Below, in pieces: positions 57,238-64,000 of a stretch of 64,000 nt of DNA (positions are counted from its first letter, which is position 1; each line of letters opens with the position of its first letter). The DNA lies in assembly GCA_020633335.1 (NCBI GenBank), contig JACKDU010000016.1, positions 1 to 64,000 on the forward strand, in the 5' to 3' direction. Below the pieces are notes generated by a model. The model did not search any database. It was not told the DNA's origin and was given only the letters and a program-made list of their open reading frames with translations. This DNA comes from Myxococcales bacterium. GTDB taxonomy: Bacteria; Myxococcota_A; Polyangia; Nannocystales; Nannocystaceae. Made by a program: the position numbers and the translations under genes.

Positions 57238-59339
57238 GCCAGGTCGATGTGGACGAGGCGGAGGCGCCGCGGGGGTCGCGGGCGGTGAGCGGGGAGCTCG
57301 GGGACAGCGCGCGCGAGGGCGCGGTCGACGAGGGAGGCGCGGCCGCGGCCGACGACGGGCGCTCGCAGGAGGTCGCCGCCACGCCGACGCCACCCGCCGA
57401 GGAGCCCGCCGGCGCGCGCGCGTCGGTGACGACGTCGGCGCCCGCGGGCCTCGACGCGCCCCTGGCGGTCGCTGGTCGCTCGGCGCTCTGGCGGCGCGCC
57501 GGCCTCGGCCTCCTGGTGATCCTCGCCTTCATCGTCGGCCTCCGGGTCGGCAGCGGCGGCCCGCCTGCGACCTCGCCGGAGGCCGGTGCGGGCGGGCCTG
57601 CGGCCGCGGCCGCGAGCGCGGCGAAGGAGGTGATCTGGACCTGCTCGATGCACCCGCAGATCCGCATGCGCGAGCCCGGCCTCTGCCCGATCTGCGGGAT
57701 GGATCTGATCCCCGCGAGCGAGGGCGACGGCGCCTCGTCGGAGGCGCTCGGGCCGACGACGCTCACGCCGTCCGCGCGCGCGCTCGCCAAGGTGCGGACC
57801 TCGCCGGTGCTCCGCCGCGAGCCGCGGGCCGAGCTCCGCCTCCTCGGCCGCGTCGACTACGACGAGTCGAGCCTGCGGGCCGTCACCGCCTGGACCGGCG
57901 GCCGCATCGATCGCCTGCGGGTGCGGGTGACCGGCGCGGCGATCCGCAAGGGGCAGGTGATCGCCACCCTCTACAGCCCCGAGGTCTACACCGCGACCCG
58001 CGATCTCGTGCAGGCGACGATCGCCGCCGAGAAGCTCGGCGGCGGCCTCCACTCGTCGGCCAAGCTCGCCGGCGCCGCCCTCGAGTCGGCCCGCGAGCGC
58101 CTCCGCCTCCTCGGGGTCTCCGACGACCAGATCGCCAAGATCGAGCGCGAGCGCGCGGCCCCGCGGACCGTCGAGATCCGCTCGCCCTTCGCCGGCACGG
58201 TGCTCGAGCGCGTGGTCGAGGAGGGCGACTACGTGCAGCCGGGGTCGGCGCTCTTCAACGTCGCCGACCTCTCGAAGGTGTGGATCCAGATCGACGCCTA
58301 CGAGCCCGACCTCCCCTACCTCAGGGTCGGCCAGGAGGTCGTCGTCGAGGCCGCGTCGCTCCCCGACGAGGCGCTGGTCGGCAAGGTCGCGTTCATCGAT
58401 CCGGTGGTCGACCACCGCACGCGGACGGCGAAGGTGCGGATCGAGGTCGAGAACCGCGGCGGCCAGCTCCGCCCCGGGGTCTTCGCCGAGGCGCTGATCC
58501 GGATCGACGCCGACGAGCGCGGCGAGGGCCCCTCGCTGGTGATCCCGGCGAGCGCCCCGCTCTTCACCGGCCGCCGCTCGGTGGTCTACGTCGAGGTCCC
58601 GGGGATGGAGCGGCCGACCTACGAGCTCCGCGAGGTCCGCCTCGGCGCCCAGGCGGGGCCCTTCTACCCGGTGCTCGCCGGCCTCTCGGAGGGCGAGGTC
58701 GTGGTCACCCGCGGGGCCTTCGTCCTCGACGCCGATCTCCAGCTCGCCGGCGGCCAGAGCATGATGACGCTCCCCGACGATCGCGCGAGCGCGCCGACGC
58801 CGACGCTGCAGGTGCCGAGCGAGCTCCGCGAGGCGCTTCGGCCGGTGGTCGCCACCTACCTCGACGCCCAGACCCACCTCGCCGGCGACGCGATCGACGA
58901 GGCCCGCGAGGATCTCGTGCGGCTCGCGGAGATCGTCGTCGATCTCCGGCCGCCGGGCCCGAAGGCCGCCCGCGACGCCTGGCAGGCCCACGCGTCGGCG
59001 CTCGGCGGTCACGCCCGCCACGCCGCCCAGGGCAAGGACGCCGCCGATCTCCGGCGGGCCTTCGAGCACCTCAGCGCGGCGATCGAGGAGCTCCTCGAGA
59101 CCTTCGGGAACCCGCTCTCGGAGCCCCTGCGGATCGCCTACTGCCCGATGGCCTTCGACTCGCGGGGGGCCGCCTGGGTGCAGCGCGACGACGCGCTGGC
59201 CAACCCCTACTACGGCGCGGCGATGCTCCGCTGCGGCGAGTTCCGGGCGACCGTCCTCGCCGGCGAGCTCCTCGCCCGGAGCGCGGGCGCGGGCGCGGCC
59301 CCGGCGGCCGGCGGCGACGATCACGGGCACCACCACTGA
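57234..59339 (+). CDS. cusB: RND periplasmic adaptor, CusB-like, with heavy-metal-binding and DUF3347-like domains
   Basis: 701 residues. An Ala/Glu-rich cytoplasmic leader (~85) precedes one membrane helix (GLGLLVILAFIVGLRVG). A heavy-metal-binding domain at ~134-158 carries WTCSMHPQIRMREPGLCPIC and GMDLIP. The adaptor core follows (LRLLGRVDYDESSLRAVTAW, VEEGDYVQPGSALFNVADLS, and ALVGKVAFIDPVVDHRTRTA). The C-terminus (~525-690) resembles DUF3347 with LRIAYCPMAFDSRGAAWVQR and NPYYGAAMLRCGEF, whose Cys and Met residues suit Cu(I)/Ag(I). It ends in DDHGHHH. Two extra metal-binding modules on one adaptor suggest a metal-handover role. Confidence 0.93.
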   Translation: MSQVDVDEAEAPRGSRAVSGELGDSAREGAVDEGGAAAADDGRSQEVAATPTPPAEEPAGARASVTTSAPAGLDAPLAVAGRSALWRRAGLGLLVILAFIVGLRVGSGGPPATSPEAGAGGPAAAAASAAKEVIWTCSMHPQIRMREPGLCPICGMDLIPASEGDGASSEALGPTTLTPSARALAKVRTSPVLRREPRAELRLLGRVDYDESSLRAVTAWTGGRIDRLRVRVTGAAIRKGQVIATLYSPEVYTATRDLVQATIAAEKLGGGLHSSAKLAGAALESARERLRLLGVSDDQIAKIERERAAPRTVEIRSPFAGTVLERVVEEGDYVQPGSALFNVADLSKVWIQIDAYEPDLPYLRVGQEVVVEAASLPDEALVGKVAFIDPVVDHRTRTAKVRIEVENRGGQLRPGVFAEALIRIDADERGEGPSLVIPASAPLFTGRRSVVYVEVPGMERPTYELREVRLGAQAGPFYPVLAGLSEGEVVVTRGAFVLDADLQLAGGQSMMTLPDDRASAPTPTLQVPSELREALRPVVATYLDAQTHLAGDAIDEAREDLVRLAEIVVDLRPPGPKAARDAWQAHASALGGHARHAAQGKDAADLRRAFEHLSAAIEELLETFGNPLSEPLRIAYCPMAFDSRGAAWVQRDDALANPYYGAAMLRCGEFRATVLAGELLARSAGAGAAPAAGGDDHGHHH

Positions 59340-59356
59340 GGGGAGCGCGGGCGGCG

Positions 59357-62300
59357 ATGGCGAGCGAGCACGAGGCGCGGGAGGAGGCCGACGAGCGGCG
59401 CTGGGAGGCGCTGATCGGCTTCTTCGTCGCCAACAAGCTGGTCGTCTTCATCCTCGCCGCGGTGGTCGCGGTCCTCGGCCTGGTCTTCGCGCCCTTCGCC
59501 TGGGAGCTGGGCTCGCTGCCCCGCGATCCGATCGCCGTCGACGCGCTCCCGGACACCGGCGAGAACCAGCAGATCGTCTTCACCGAGTGGCCGGGTCGAT
59601 CGCCGCGGGACGTCGAGGATCAGATCACCTACCCGCTGACGACCGCGCTCCTCGGGGTGCCGGGGATCAAGACCGTCCGCGGGATCTCGATGTTCGGCTT
59701 CTCGTCGATCTACGTGATCTTCGAGGACGAGATCGAGTTCTACTGGTCGCGCTCGCGGGTCCTCGAGAAGCTCGCCTCGCTCCCGCGGGGGACGCTCCCC
59801 GAGGGCGCCGCGCCGACCCTGGGCCCCGACGCGACCGCCCTCGGCCAGGTCTTCTGGTACACCCTCGAGCCCCGCGACGCCGACGGCGAGGTGGTCGGCG
59901 GCGCCTTCGACCTCGACGAGCTCCGCTCGATCCAGGACTACAACGTCCGCTACGCGCTCCAGGCGGTCCCCGGCGTCGCCGAGGTCGCGTCGATCGGCGG
60001 CTTCGTCCGCGAGTACCAGGTCGACGTCGACCCCCAGGCGATGCAGGCGATGGCGGTCTCGCTCGGCGAGATCGCCGGCGCGGTCCGCAAGGCCAACCTC
60101 GACGTCGGCGCCCGCACCCTCGAGATCAACGGCGCCGAGTACATGATCCGCGGGCTCGGCTTCATCGAGTCGACCGAGGATCTCGAGGAGGTCGTCGTCG
60201 CCGCCCGCGAGCACACGCCGATCCGGGTCAAGGACGTCGCCCGGGTCGGCCTCGGCCCGGCGCTGCGGGCCGGCGTCCTCGACAGCGGCGGCGCCGAGGC
60301 GGTCGGCGGGGTCGTGGTCGTCCGCTACGGCGAGAACCCGCTCGCGGTGATCGACCGGGTGAAGGCGAAGATCGCCGAGATCGGCCACGGCCTCCCCAGC
60401 CGCGAGGTCGACGGCCGCCGCGCCCAGGTCACGCTTGTGCCCTTCTACGACCGCACCGGGCTGATCCACGAGACCCTGGCGACGCTCTCGTCGGCGCTGA
60501 TCCAGCAGGTGCTGATCACGATCGCGGTGATCCTGATCATCCTCCGCCACCTCCCGAGCTCGCTCCTGGTGTCGATGGTCCTGCCGCTCGGGGTCCTCAC
60601 GACCTTCGTGCTCATGCGCCTCGGAGGGGTCGACGCCAACGTGATGGCCCTCGGCGGGATCGCGATCGCGATCGGGACGATGGTCGACGTCGGCATCGTC
60701 TTCACCGAGAACATCGTCCAGCACCTCGACGAGGCGCCGCCGGGGGGCTGGGGTGAGCGCGCGGCGATCGTCCGGCGGGCCGCCGGCGAGGTCGCGGCCG
60801 CGGTCTTCACCTCGATCACCACGACGGTCCTCGCCTTCCTGCCGATCTTCGGGCTCACGGGCCCCGAGGGGAAGCTCTTCGCGCCGCTCGCCTACACCAA
60901 GACCTTCGCGCTGATCGCCGCCTTCCTGGTCGCGCTGGTGGTCCTGCCGGCGATCGCCCACCTCGTCCTCCGCGGCCGCGGGCAGCGGCTGGGGCGGCCT
61001 CACCTCCTCGACCTGGCGATCGCCGGGATCGGCGTCCTGGCCCTCGCCAGCGGGGCCCTGGGGGCCGGCCTCGCGCTCCTGACGATCGGCGGGGTCCGCC
61101 TCGCCGGGCCGCGCCTCCCCCGCGCGCTCGCCTGGCTGCCGGCGGCGCTGACCAACGGGATCGCCGGGGTCTTCGTCGTCTACACCCTGGTCAAGTTCTG
61201 GATGCCCCTCGGGCCAGGTCACTCGCTGGCCGACAACCTGGTCTTCGTCGGCCTCGTGGTCGGGCCGCTGGCGCTCCTCTTCCTCGGCTTCCAGCGGGTC
61301 TATCGCCGCCTCCTCGCGCTCTGCCTCGATCACAAGGTCGCCTTCCTCGCGCTCAACCTGGCGATCGTCCTCACCGGCGCGCTCTCCTGGCTGGGCGGCG
61401 AGCGGGTGGTCGGGGCGCTCCCCGAGGGCCTGCGGGGGCCGCTCGCGGGGGCGCTCACCCGCGCCTTCCCGGGCCTGCGGGACGACCTGATGCCGCCCTT
61501 CGACGAGGGCTCCTTCCTCTTCATGCCGACGACGACGCCGCATGCGTCGGTCGGCGAGGCGCGGGCGATGCTCAGCGAGATGGACGCGGCGATCGCCGCG
61601 ATCCCCGAGGTCTCGGAGGTCGTCGGCAAGATCGGCCGGGCCGAGAGCCCGCTCGATCCGGCGCCGCTCTCGATGTTCGAGGTCGTCGTCAACTACGTCC
61701 CCGAGTACCGCAAGGGGCCGGACGGCGAGCTCCTCACCTTCCGCTACGACGAGGCGCGCGGCGACTTCGTCCGCGACGACGAGGGCGAGCTCGTCCCCGA
61801 TCCCGAGGGGCGACCCTTCCGCCTCTGGCGCGACGAGATCCGCGAGCCCGACGACATCTGGCGCGAGATCGCCCGGGTCGGGCGGGTCCCCGGGGTCACC
61901 GGGGCGCCCGAGCTGATGCCGATCAAGACCCGGCTGGTGATGCTCCAGACCGGCATGCGCTCGGCCCTCGGGCTCAAGATCCGCGGCCCGGATCTCGAGA
62001 CGATCGAGCGCTTCGGCCTCCGCCTCGAGGCCGAGCTCCGGACGATCCCGGAGGTCAACCCGGAGAGCGTCGTCGCCGATCGGATCGTCGGCAAGCCCTA
62101 CCTCGAGATCGAGCTCGACCGCCCGGCGATCGCCCGCCACGGCCTCACGGTGGTCGACGTCCAGGACCTCCTCCAGATCGCCCTCGGCGGCGAGGTGCTG
62201 ACCCGGACGGTCGAGGGCCGCGAGCGCTACCCGGTGCGCGTCCGCTACATGCGGGAGGAGCGGGACAGCCTCGAGGCGCTCCAGCGGATCCTGGTGTCGG

Positions 62301-63181
62301 CGCCGAGCGGTGAGCAGATCCCGCTCGAGCAGCTCGCGTCGATCCGCTACGTCCGCGGGCCCCAGATGATCCGGGCCGAGGACACCTTCCTCACCGGCTA
62401 CGTGACCTTCGACGCCGCCCGCGGGATCGGCGAGATCGAGGCGATGGAGGCGGTCGGTCGCCACCTCGACGCGGCGATCGCCGACGGCTCGCTGGTGATC
62501 CCGGAGGGCGCCTCGCGGCCGCGGCTCGCCGGGACCTACGAGAACCAGGTGCGCACGCAGAAGCGCCTGGTCCTGCTGGTGCCGCTGGCGCTGGCGATCA
62601 CCTTCGTCCTCATGTACCTCCAGTTCCGCCGGGTCGGGACCACCCTCCTGGTCTTCTCGGGGTCGCTGATCTCGGCCTCCGGCGGCTTCATCCTCCTCTG
62701 GCTCTACGGCCAGGAGTGGTTCATGGCCGTGGCGCCCCTCGGCTTCGATCTCCAGCAGATCTTCCAGGTCGCCGAGGTCAAGGTGACGGTCGCGGTCTGG
62801 GTCGGCTTCCTCGCGCTCTTCGGGGTCGACACCGACAACGGCGTGATCATGGCGACCTACCTCTCGCAGCGCTTCCGCGGGGCGGCGCCGGCGAGCCGGG
62901 CCGAGGTCCGGGCGCTGGTGATCGAGGCGGCCGAGCGCCGGGTGCGGCCCTGCCTGATGACGACCGCGACCACCCTGATCGCCCTCTTGCCGGTGCTCAC
63001 CTCGCGCGGGCGCGGGGCCGACCTGATGATCCCGATGGCGATCCCGGTGGTCGGCGGGATCTCGATGGCGATGATCACCCTGCTGACGGTCCCGGTGGTC
63101 TTCGGGACGGCGCGAGAGATCGAGTGGTGGCGGACGCGGCGGGGCGTTGCGGCGGGCGAGGGGACGCCGCCGCGGGGCTGA
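59357..63181 (+). CDS. cusA: Heavy-metal RND efflux pump, CusA/CzcA family
   Basis: 1274 residues from ATG 59357, with GGGGAG 12 nt upstream. HME-RND motifs: FTEWPGRSPRDVEDQITYPL, TVRGISMFGFSSIYVIFED, IAIGTMVDVGIVFTENIVQH (Asp/Glu proton relay in TM4), GKIGRAESPLDPAPLSMFEV (CusA GRAE-DPAP), and GVDTDNGVIMATYLSQRF. Compared with E. coli CusA (~1047 aa) it has a ~120-residue hydrophobic insert between TM6 and TM7 (~540-660) and an acidic insert near 780-820. The Cus-like adaptor domains suggest Cu(I)/Ag(I) rather than Zn/Co, but specificity is not proven. Confidence 0.94.
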   Translation: MASEHEAREEADERRWEALIGFFVANKLVVFILAAVVAVLGLVFAPFAWELGSLPRDPIAVDALPDTGENQQIVFTEWPGRSPRDVEDQITYPLTTALLGVPGIKTVRGISMFGFSSIYVIFEDEIEFYWSRSRVLEKLASLPRGTLPEGAAPTLGPDATALGQVFWYTLEPRDADGEVVGGAFDLDELRSIQDYNVRYALQAVPGVAEVASIGGFVREYQVDVDPQAMQAMAVSLGEIAGAVRKANLDVGARTLEINGAEYMIRGLGFIESTEDLEEVVVAAREHTPIRVKDVARVGLGPALRAGVLDSGGAEAVGGVVVVRYGENPLAVIDRVKAKIAEIGHGLPSREVDGRRAQVTLVPFYDRTGLIHETLATLSSALIQQVLITIAVILIILRHLPSSLLVSMVLPLGVLTTFVLMRLGGVDANVMALGGIAIAIGTMVDVGIVFTENIVQHLDEAPPGGWGERAAIVRRAAGEVAAAVFTSITTTVLAFLPIFGLTGPEGKLFAPLAYTKTFALIAAFLVALVVLPAIAHLVLRGRGQRLGRPHLLDLAIAGIGVLALASGALGAGLALLTIGGVRLAGPRLPRALAWLPAALTNGIAGVFVVYTLVKFWMPLGPGHSLADNLVFVGLVVGPLALLFLGFQRVYRRLLALCLDHKVAFLALNLAIVLTGALSWLGGERVVGALPEGLRGPLAGALTRAFPGLRDDLMPPFDEGSFLFMPTTTPHASVGEARAMLSEMDAAIAAIPEVSEVVGKIGRAESPLDPAPLSMFEVVVNYVPEYRKGPDGELLTFRYDEARGDFVRDDEGELVPDPEGRPFRLWRDEIREPDDIWREIARVGRVPGVTGAPELMPIKTRLVMLQTGMRSALGLKIRGPDLETIERFGLRLEAELRTIPEVNPESVVADRIVGKPYLEIELDRPAIARHGLTVVDVQDLLQIALGGEVLTRTVEGRERYPVRVRYMREERDSLEALQRILVSAPSGEQIPLEQLASIRYVRGPQMIRAEDTFLTGYVTFDAARGIGEIEAMEAVGRHLDAAIADGSLVIPEGASRPRLAGTYENQVRTQKRLVLLVPLALAITFVLMYLQFRRVGTTLLVFSGSLISASGGFILLWLYGQEWFMAVAPLGFDLQQIFQVAEVKVTVAVWVGFLALFGVDTDNGVIMATYLSQRFRGAAPASRAEVRALVIEAAERRVRPCLMTTATTLIALLPVLTSRGRGADLMIPMAIPVVGGISMAMITLLTVPVVFGTAREIEWWRTRRGVAAGEGTPPRG

Positions 63182-63200
63182 GCGAGCGGGCGCGGGCTGC

Positions 63201-63206
63201 TATCGT
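63201..63206 (+). promoter_or_regulatory. -10-like TATCGT, 7 nt before the last gene
   Basis: TATCGT, CGGCGAG, then ATG 63214; nearly the same as the signal before the first CotH gene. It gives the last gene its own promoter, separate from the efflux operon. Confidence 0.5.
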
Positions 63207-63213
63207 CGGCGAG

Positions 63214-64000
63214 ATGCTCCGCAGCGACCGCCTCCTCCTCCTCTTCGCGTCGATCCTCGCCGAGCTCGCGCTCCCCGGCTGCATCGGCGGGTCGGGCGAC
63301 ACCGGGTGCCCGCAGGGCGAGCCGCTGGTCAAGGACGTCGACGCCGCGGACCTGGCGAGCGCGCTCGAGGACAAGGTGCTGAGCTACGACGAGTGCCACG
63401 CGCTCTGCTACGGCGAGCCGCTGCCGGGGGCGACCAGCGGGGGCGCGTCGAGCTCGACCGGCGGCGAGACCAGCGGGGGGGAGACGACAGGCGCCACGAG
63501 CACGAGCACGGGCACGAGCACGAGCACGAGCGGTGCGAGCGCGAGCGCGTCGGCGAGCGCGGGGGAGAGCGCGACCGCGGGCTACGATCCCGACTTCATC
63601 GGCTGTGAGGCGATCGACGGCGAGGACGCCAAGGTCGCGTGCACCTACCAGACCTACTGCGTCGGCGGTCGGCGTCCGGCGGGGCTCTGCTCCGAGGGGC
63701 GCGGCGAGGGCGAGACGTCCCTCGGTCGCTGGCTCGCCGAGCTCGCGCACCTCGAGGCGGCGAGCGTGCCGGCCTTCGAACGCCTGGCGGACGAGCTGGC
63801 GACCTTCGACGCGCCGGCGGAGCTGATCGCCGAGGCCGAGGCGGCGGCGATCGACGAGGCCCGCCACGCCGCGCTGATCGGCGCGCTCGCCGAGGCGGCG
63901 GGCGCCCATCCCTCGGCGCCCGAGCTCGCGCCGCCCGCGGAGCGCTCGCTCCTCGCGCTGGCGACCGAGAACGCGGTCGAGGGCTGCGTCGGCGAGACCT
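63214..64000 (+). CDS. Ferritin-like lipoprotein, partial (3' end outside window)
   Basis: The frame is open to the window end; 262 residues are visible. The signal ends LALPGC, a lipobox. A Cys-containing segment (DTGCPQGEPL, YDECHALCYGE) and a Ser/Thr/Gly linker precede another Cys part (FIGCEAIDG, VACTYQTYC). From ~170 a ferritin-like domain starts: LGRWLAELAHLEAASVPAFE, EAAAIDEARHAALIGAL and ATENAVEGCVGET. These match the helices of the gene at 40.1-41.4 kb, including the Glu and ExRH ligands. It lies after the efflux operon; any role in metal handling is inference. Confidence 0.85.
   Translation, partial: MLRSDRLLLLFASILAELALPGCIGGSGDTGCPQGEPLVKDVDAADLASALEDKVLSYDECHALCYGEPLPGATSGGASSSTGGETSGGETTGATSTSTGTSTSTSGASASASASAGESATAGYDPDFIGCEAIDGEDAKVACTYQTYCVGGRRPAGLCSEGRGEGETSLGRWLAELAHLEAASVPAFERLADELATFDAPAELIAEAEAAAIDEARHAALIGALAEAAGAHPSAPELAPPAERSLLALATENAVEGCVGET

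Noticed and set aside
57075..59336. 753-codon minus-strand frame opposite the adaptor gene
   Set aside because: Shadow frame of the strongly supported cusB-like gene.

Overview
The window comes from a high-GC member of the Myxococcota, most likely a Nannocystaceae-like predatory bacterium. The signs are a MYXO-CTERM anchor (GCGC box, hydrophobic helix, Arg tail) on a DUF2330 protein at 28.7-30.5 kb, a large Hanks-type kinase with a periplasmic TPR domain, and many lipoproteins whose lipobox Cys is followed by a long Ser/Thr/Gly linker. No rRNA, tRNA, CRISPR array or insertion sequence was recognised. The lineage is inferred from these features and was not tested by any search.

Region 1 (1-10,874) is a Tc-type (ABC) toxin locus with visibly lower GC than the rest. 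It holds the C-terminal part of an RHS/TcC protein with a polymorphic-toxin tail, a stop/start-overlapping SUKH-type immunity gene that appears to carry a second domain resembling the ribosomal L7/L12 C-terminal domain, and a complete TcA subunit of about 2767 residues. An immunity gene between TcC and TcA suggests a cargo that can harm the producer or other bacteria. The composition changes abruptly at 10.87-11.2 kb, where a fibrinogen-like gene lacking its 5' part begins. This looks like an island edge.

Region 2 (11.9-40.1 kb) is native high-GC DNA with mixed functions: a DUF3025 protein, a DUF4175-like coiled-coil membrane protein coupled to a lipoprotein zincin, a fasciclin lipoprotein, a geranylgeranyl-reductase-like flavoprotein, a secreted alpha/beta hydrolase, a Ser/Thr kinase, a GT-C glycosyltransferase, a VWA lipoprotein, the MYXO-CTERM DUF2330 protein, an orphan TPR protein, a Rieske protein with a long helical tail, a patatin, an SDR, an IgGFc-binding-type lipoprotein, a P450 and a 2OG-Fe(II) oxygenase.

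Region 3 (40.1-55.3 kb) is rich in predicted surface lipoproteins: a ferritin-like protein, an M19-like dipeptidase divergent from an amidohydrolase, a lamin-tail protein, and two convergent CotH-kinase proteins, one fused to a MopE-like Ca-binding segment and a C-type lectin domain. A class III nucleotide cyclase with SRPBCC and DUF5939-like parts and three uncharacterised genes follow.

Region 4 (55.3-64 kb) is a cusCBA-type copper/silver efflux operon behind a 552-bp intergenic region, followed by a second ferritin-like lipoprotein that runs off the window.

Two patterns cut across the annotation. First, at least a dozen genes have a TAnnnT-like -10 hexamer ending 6-7 nt before the start codon, which predicts leaderless mRNAs. 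Second, a 16-bp palindromic motif, consensus ATGTCYCTTGAGACAT, occurs as pairs at three distant intergenic sites (13.3, 31.6 and 55.6 kb).
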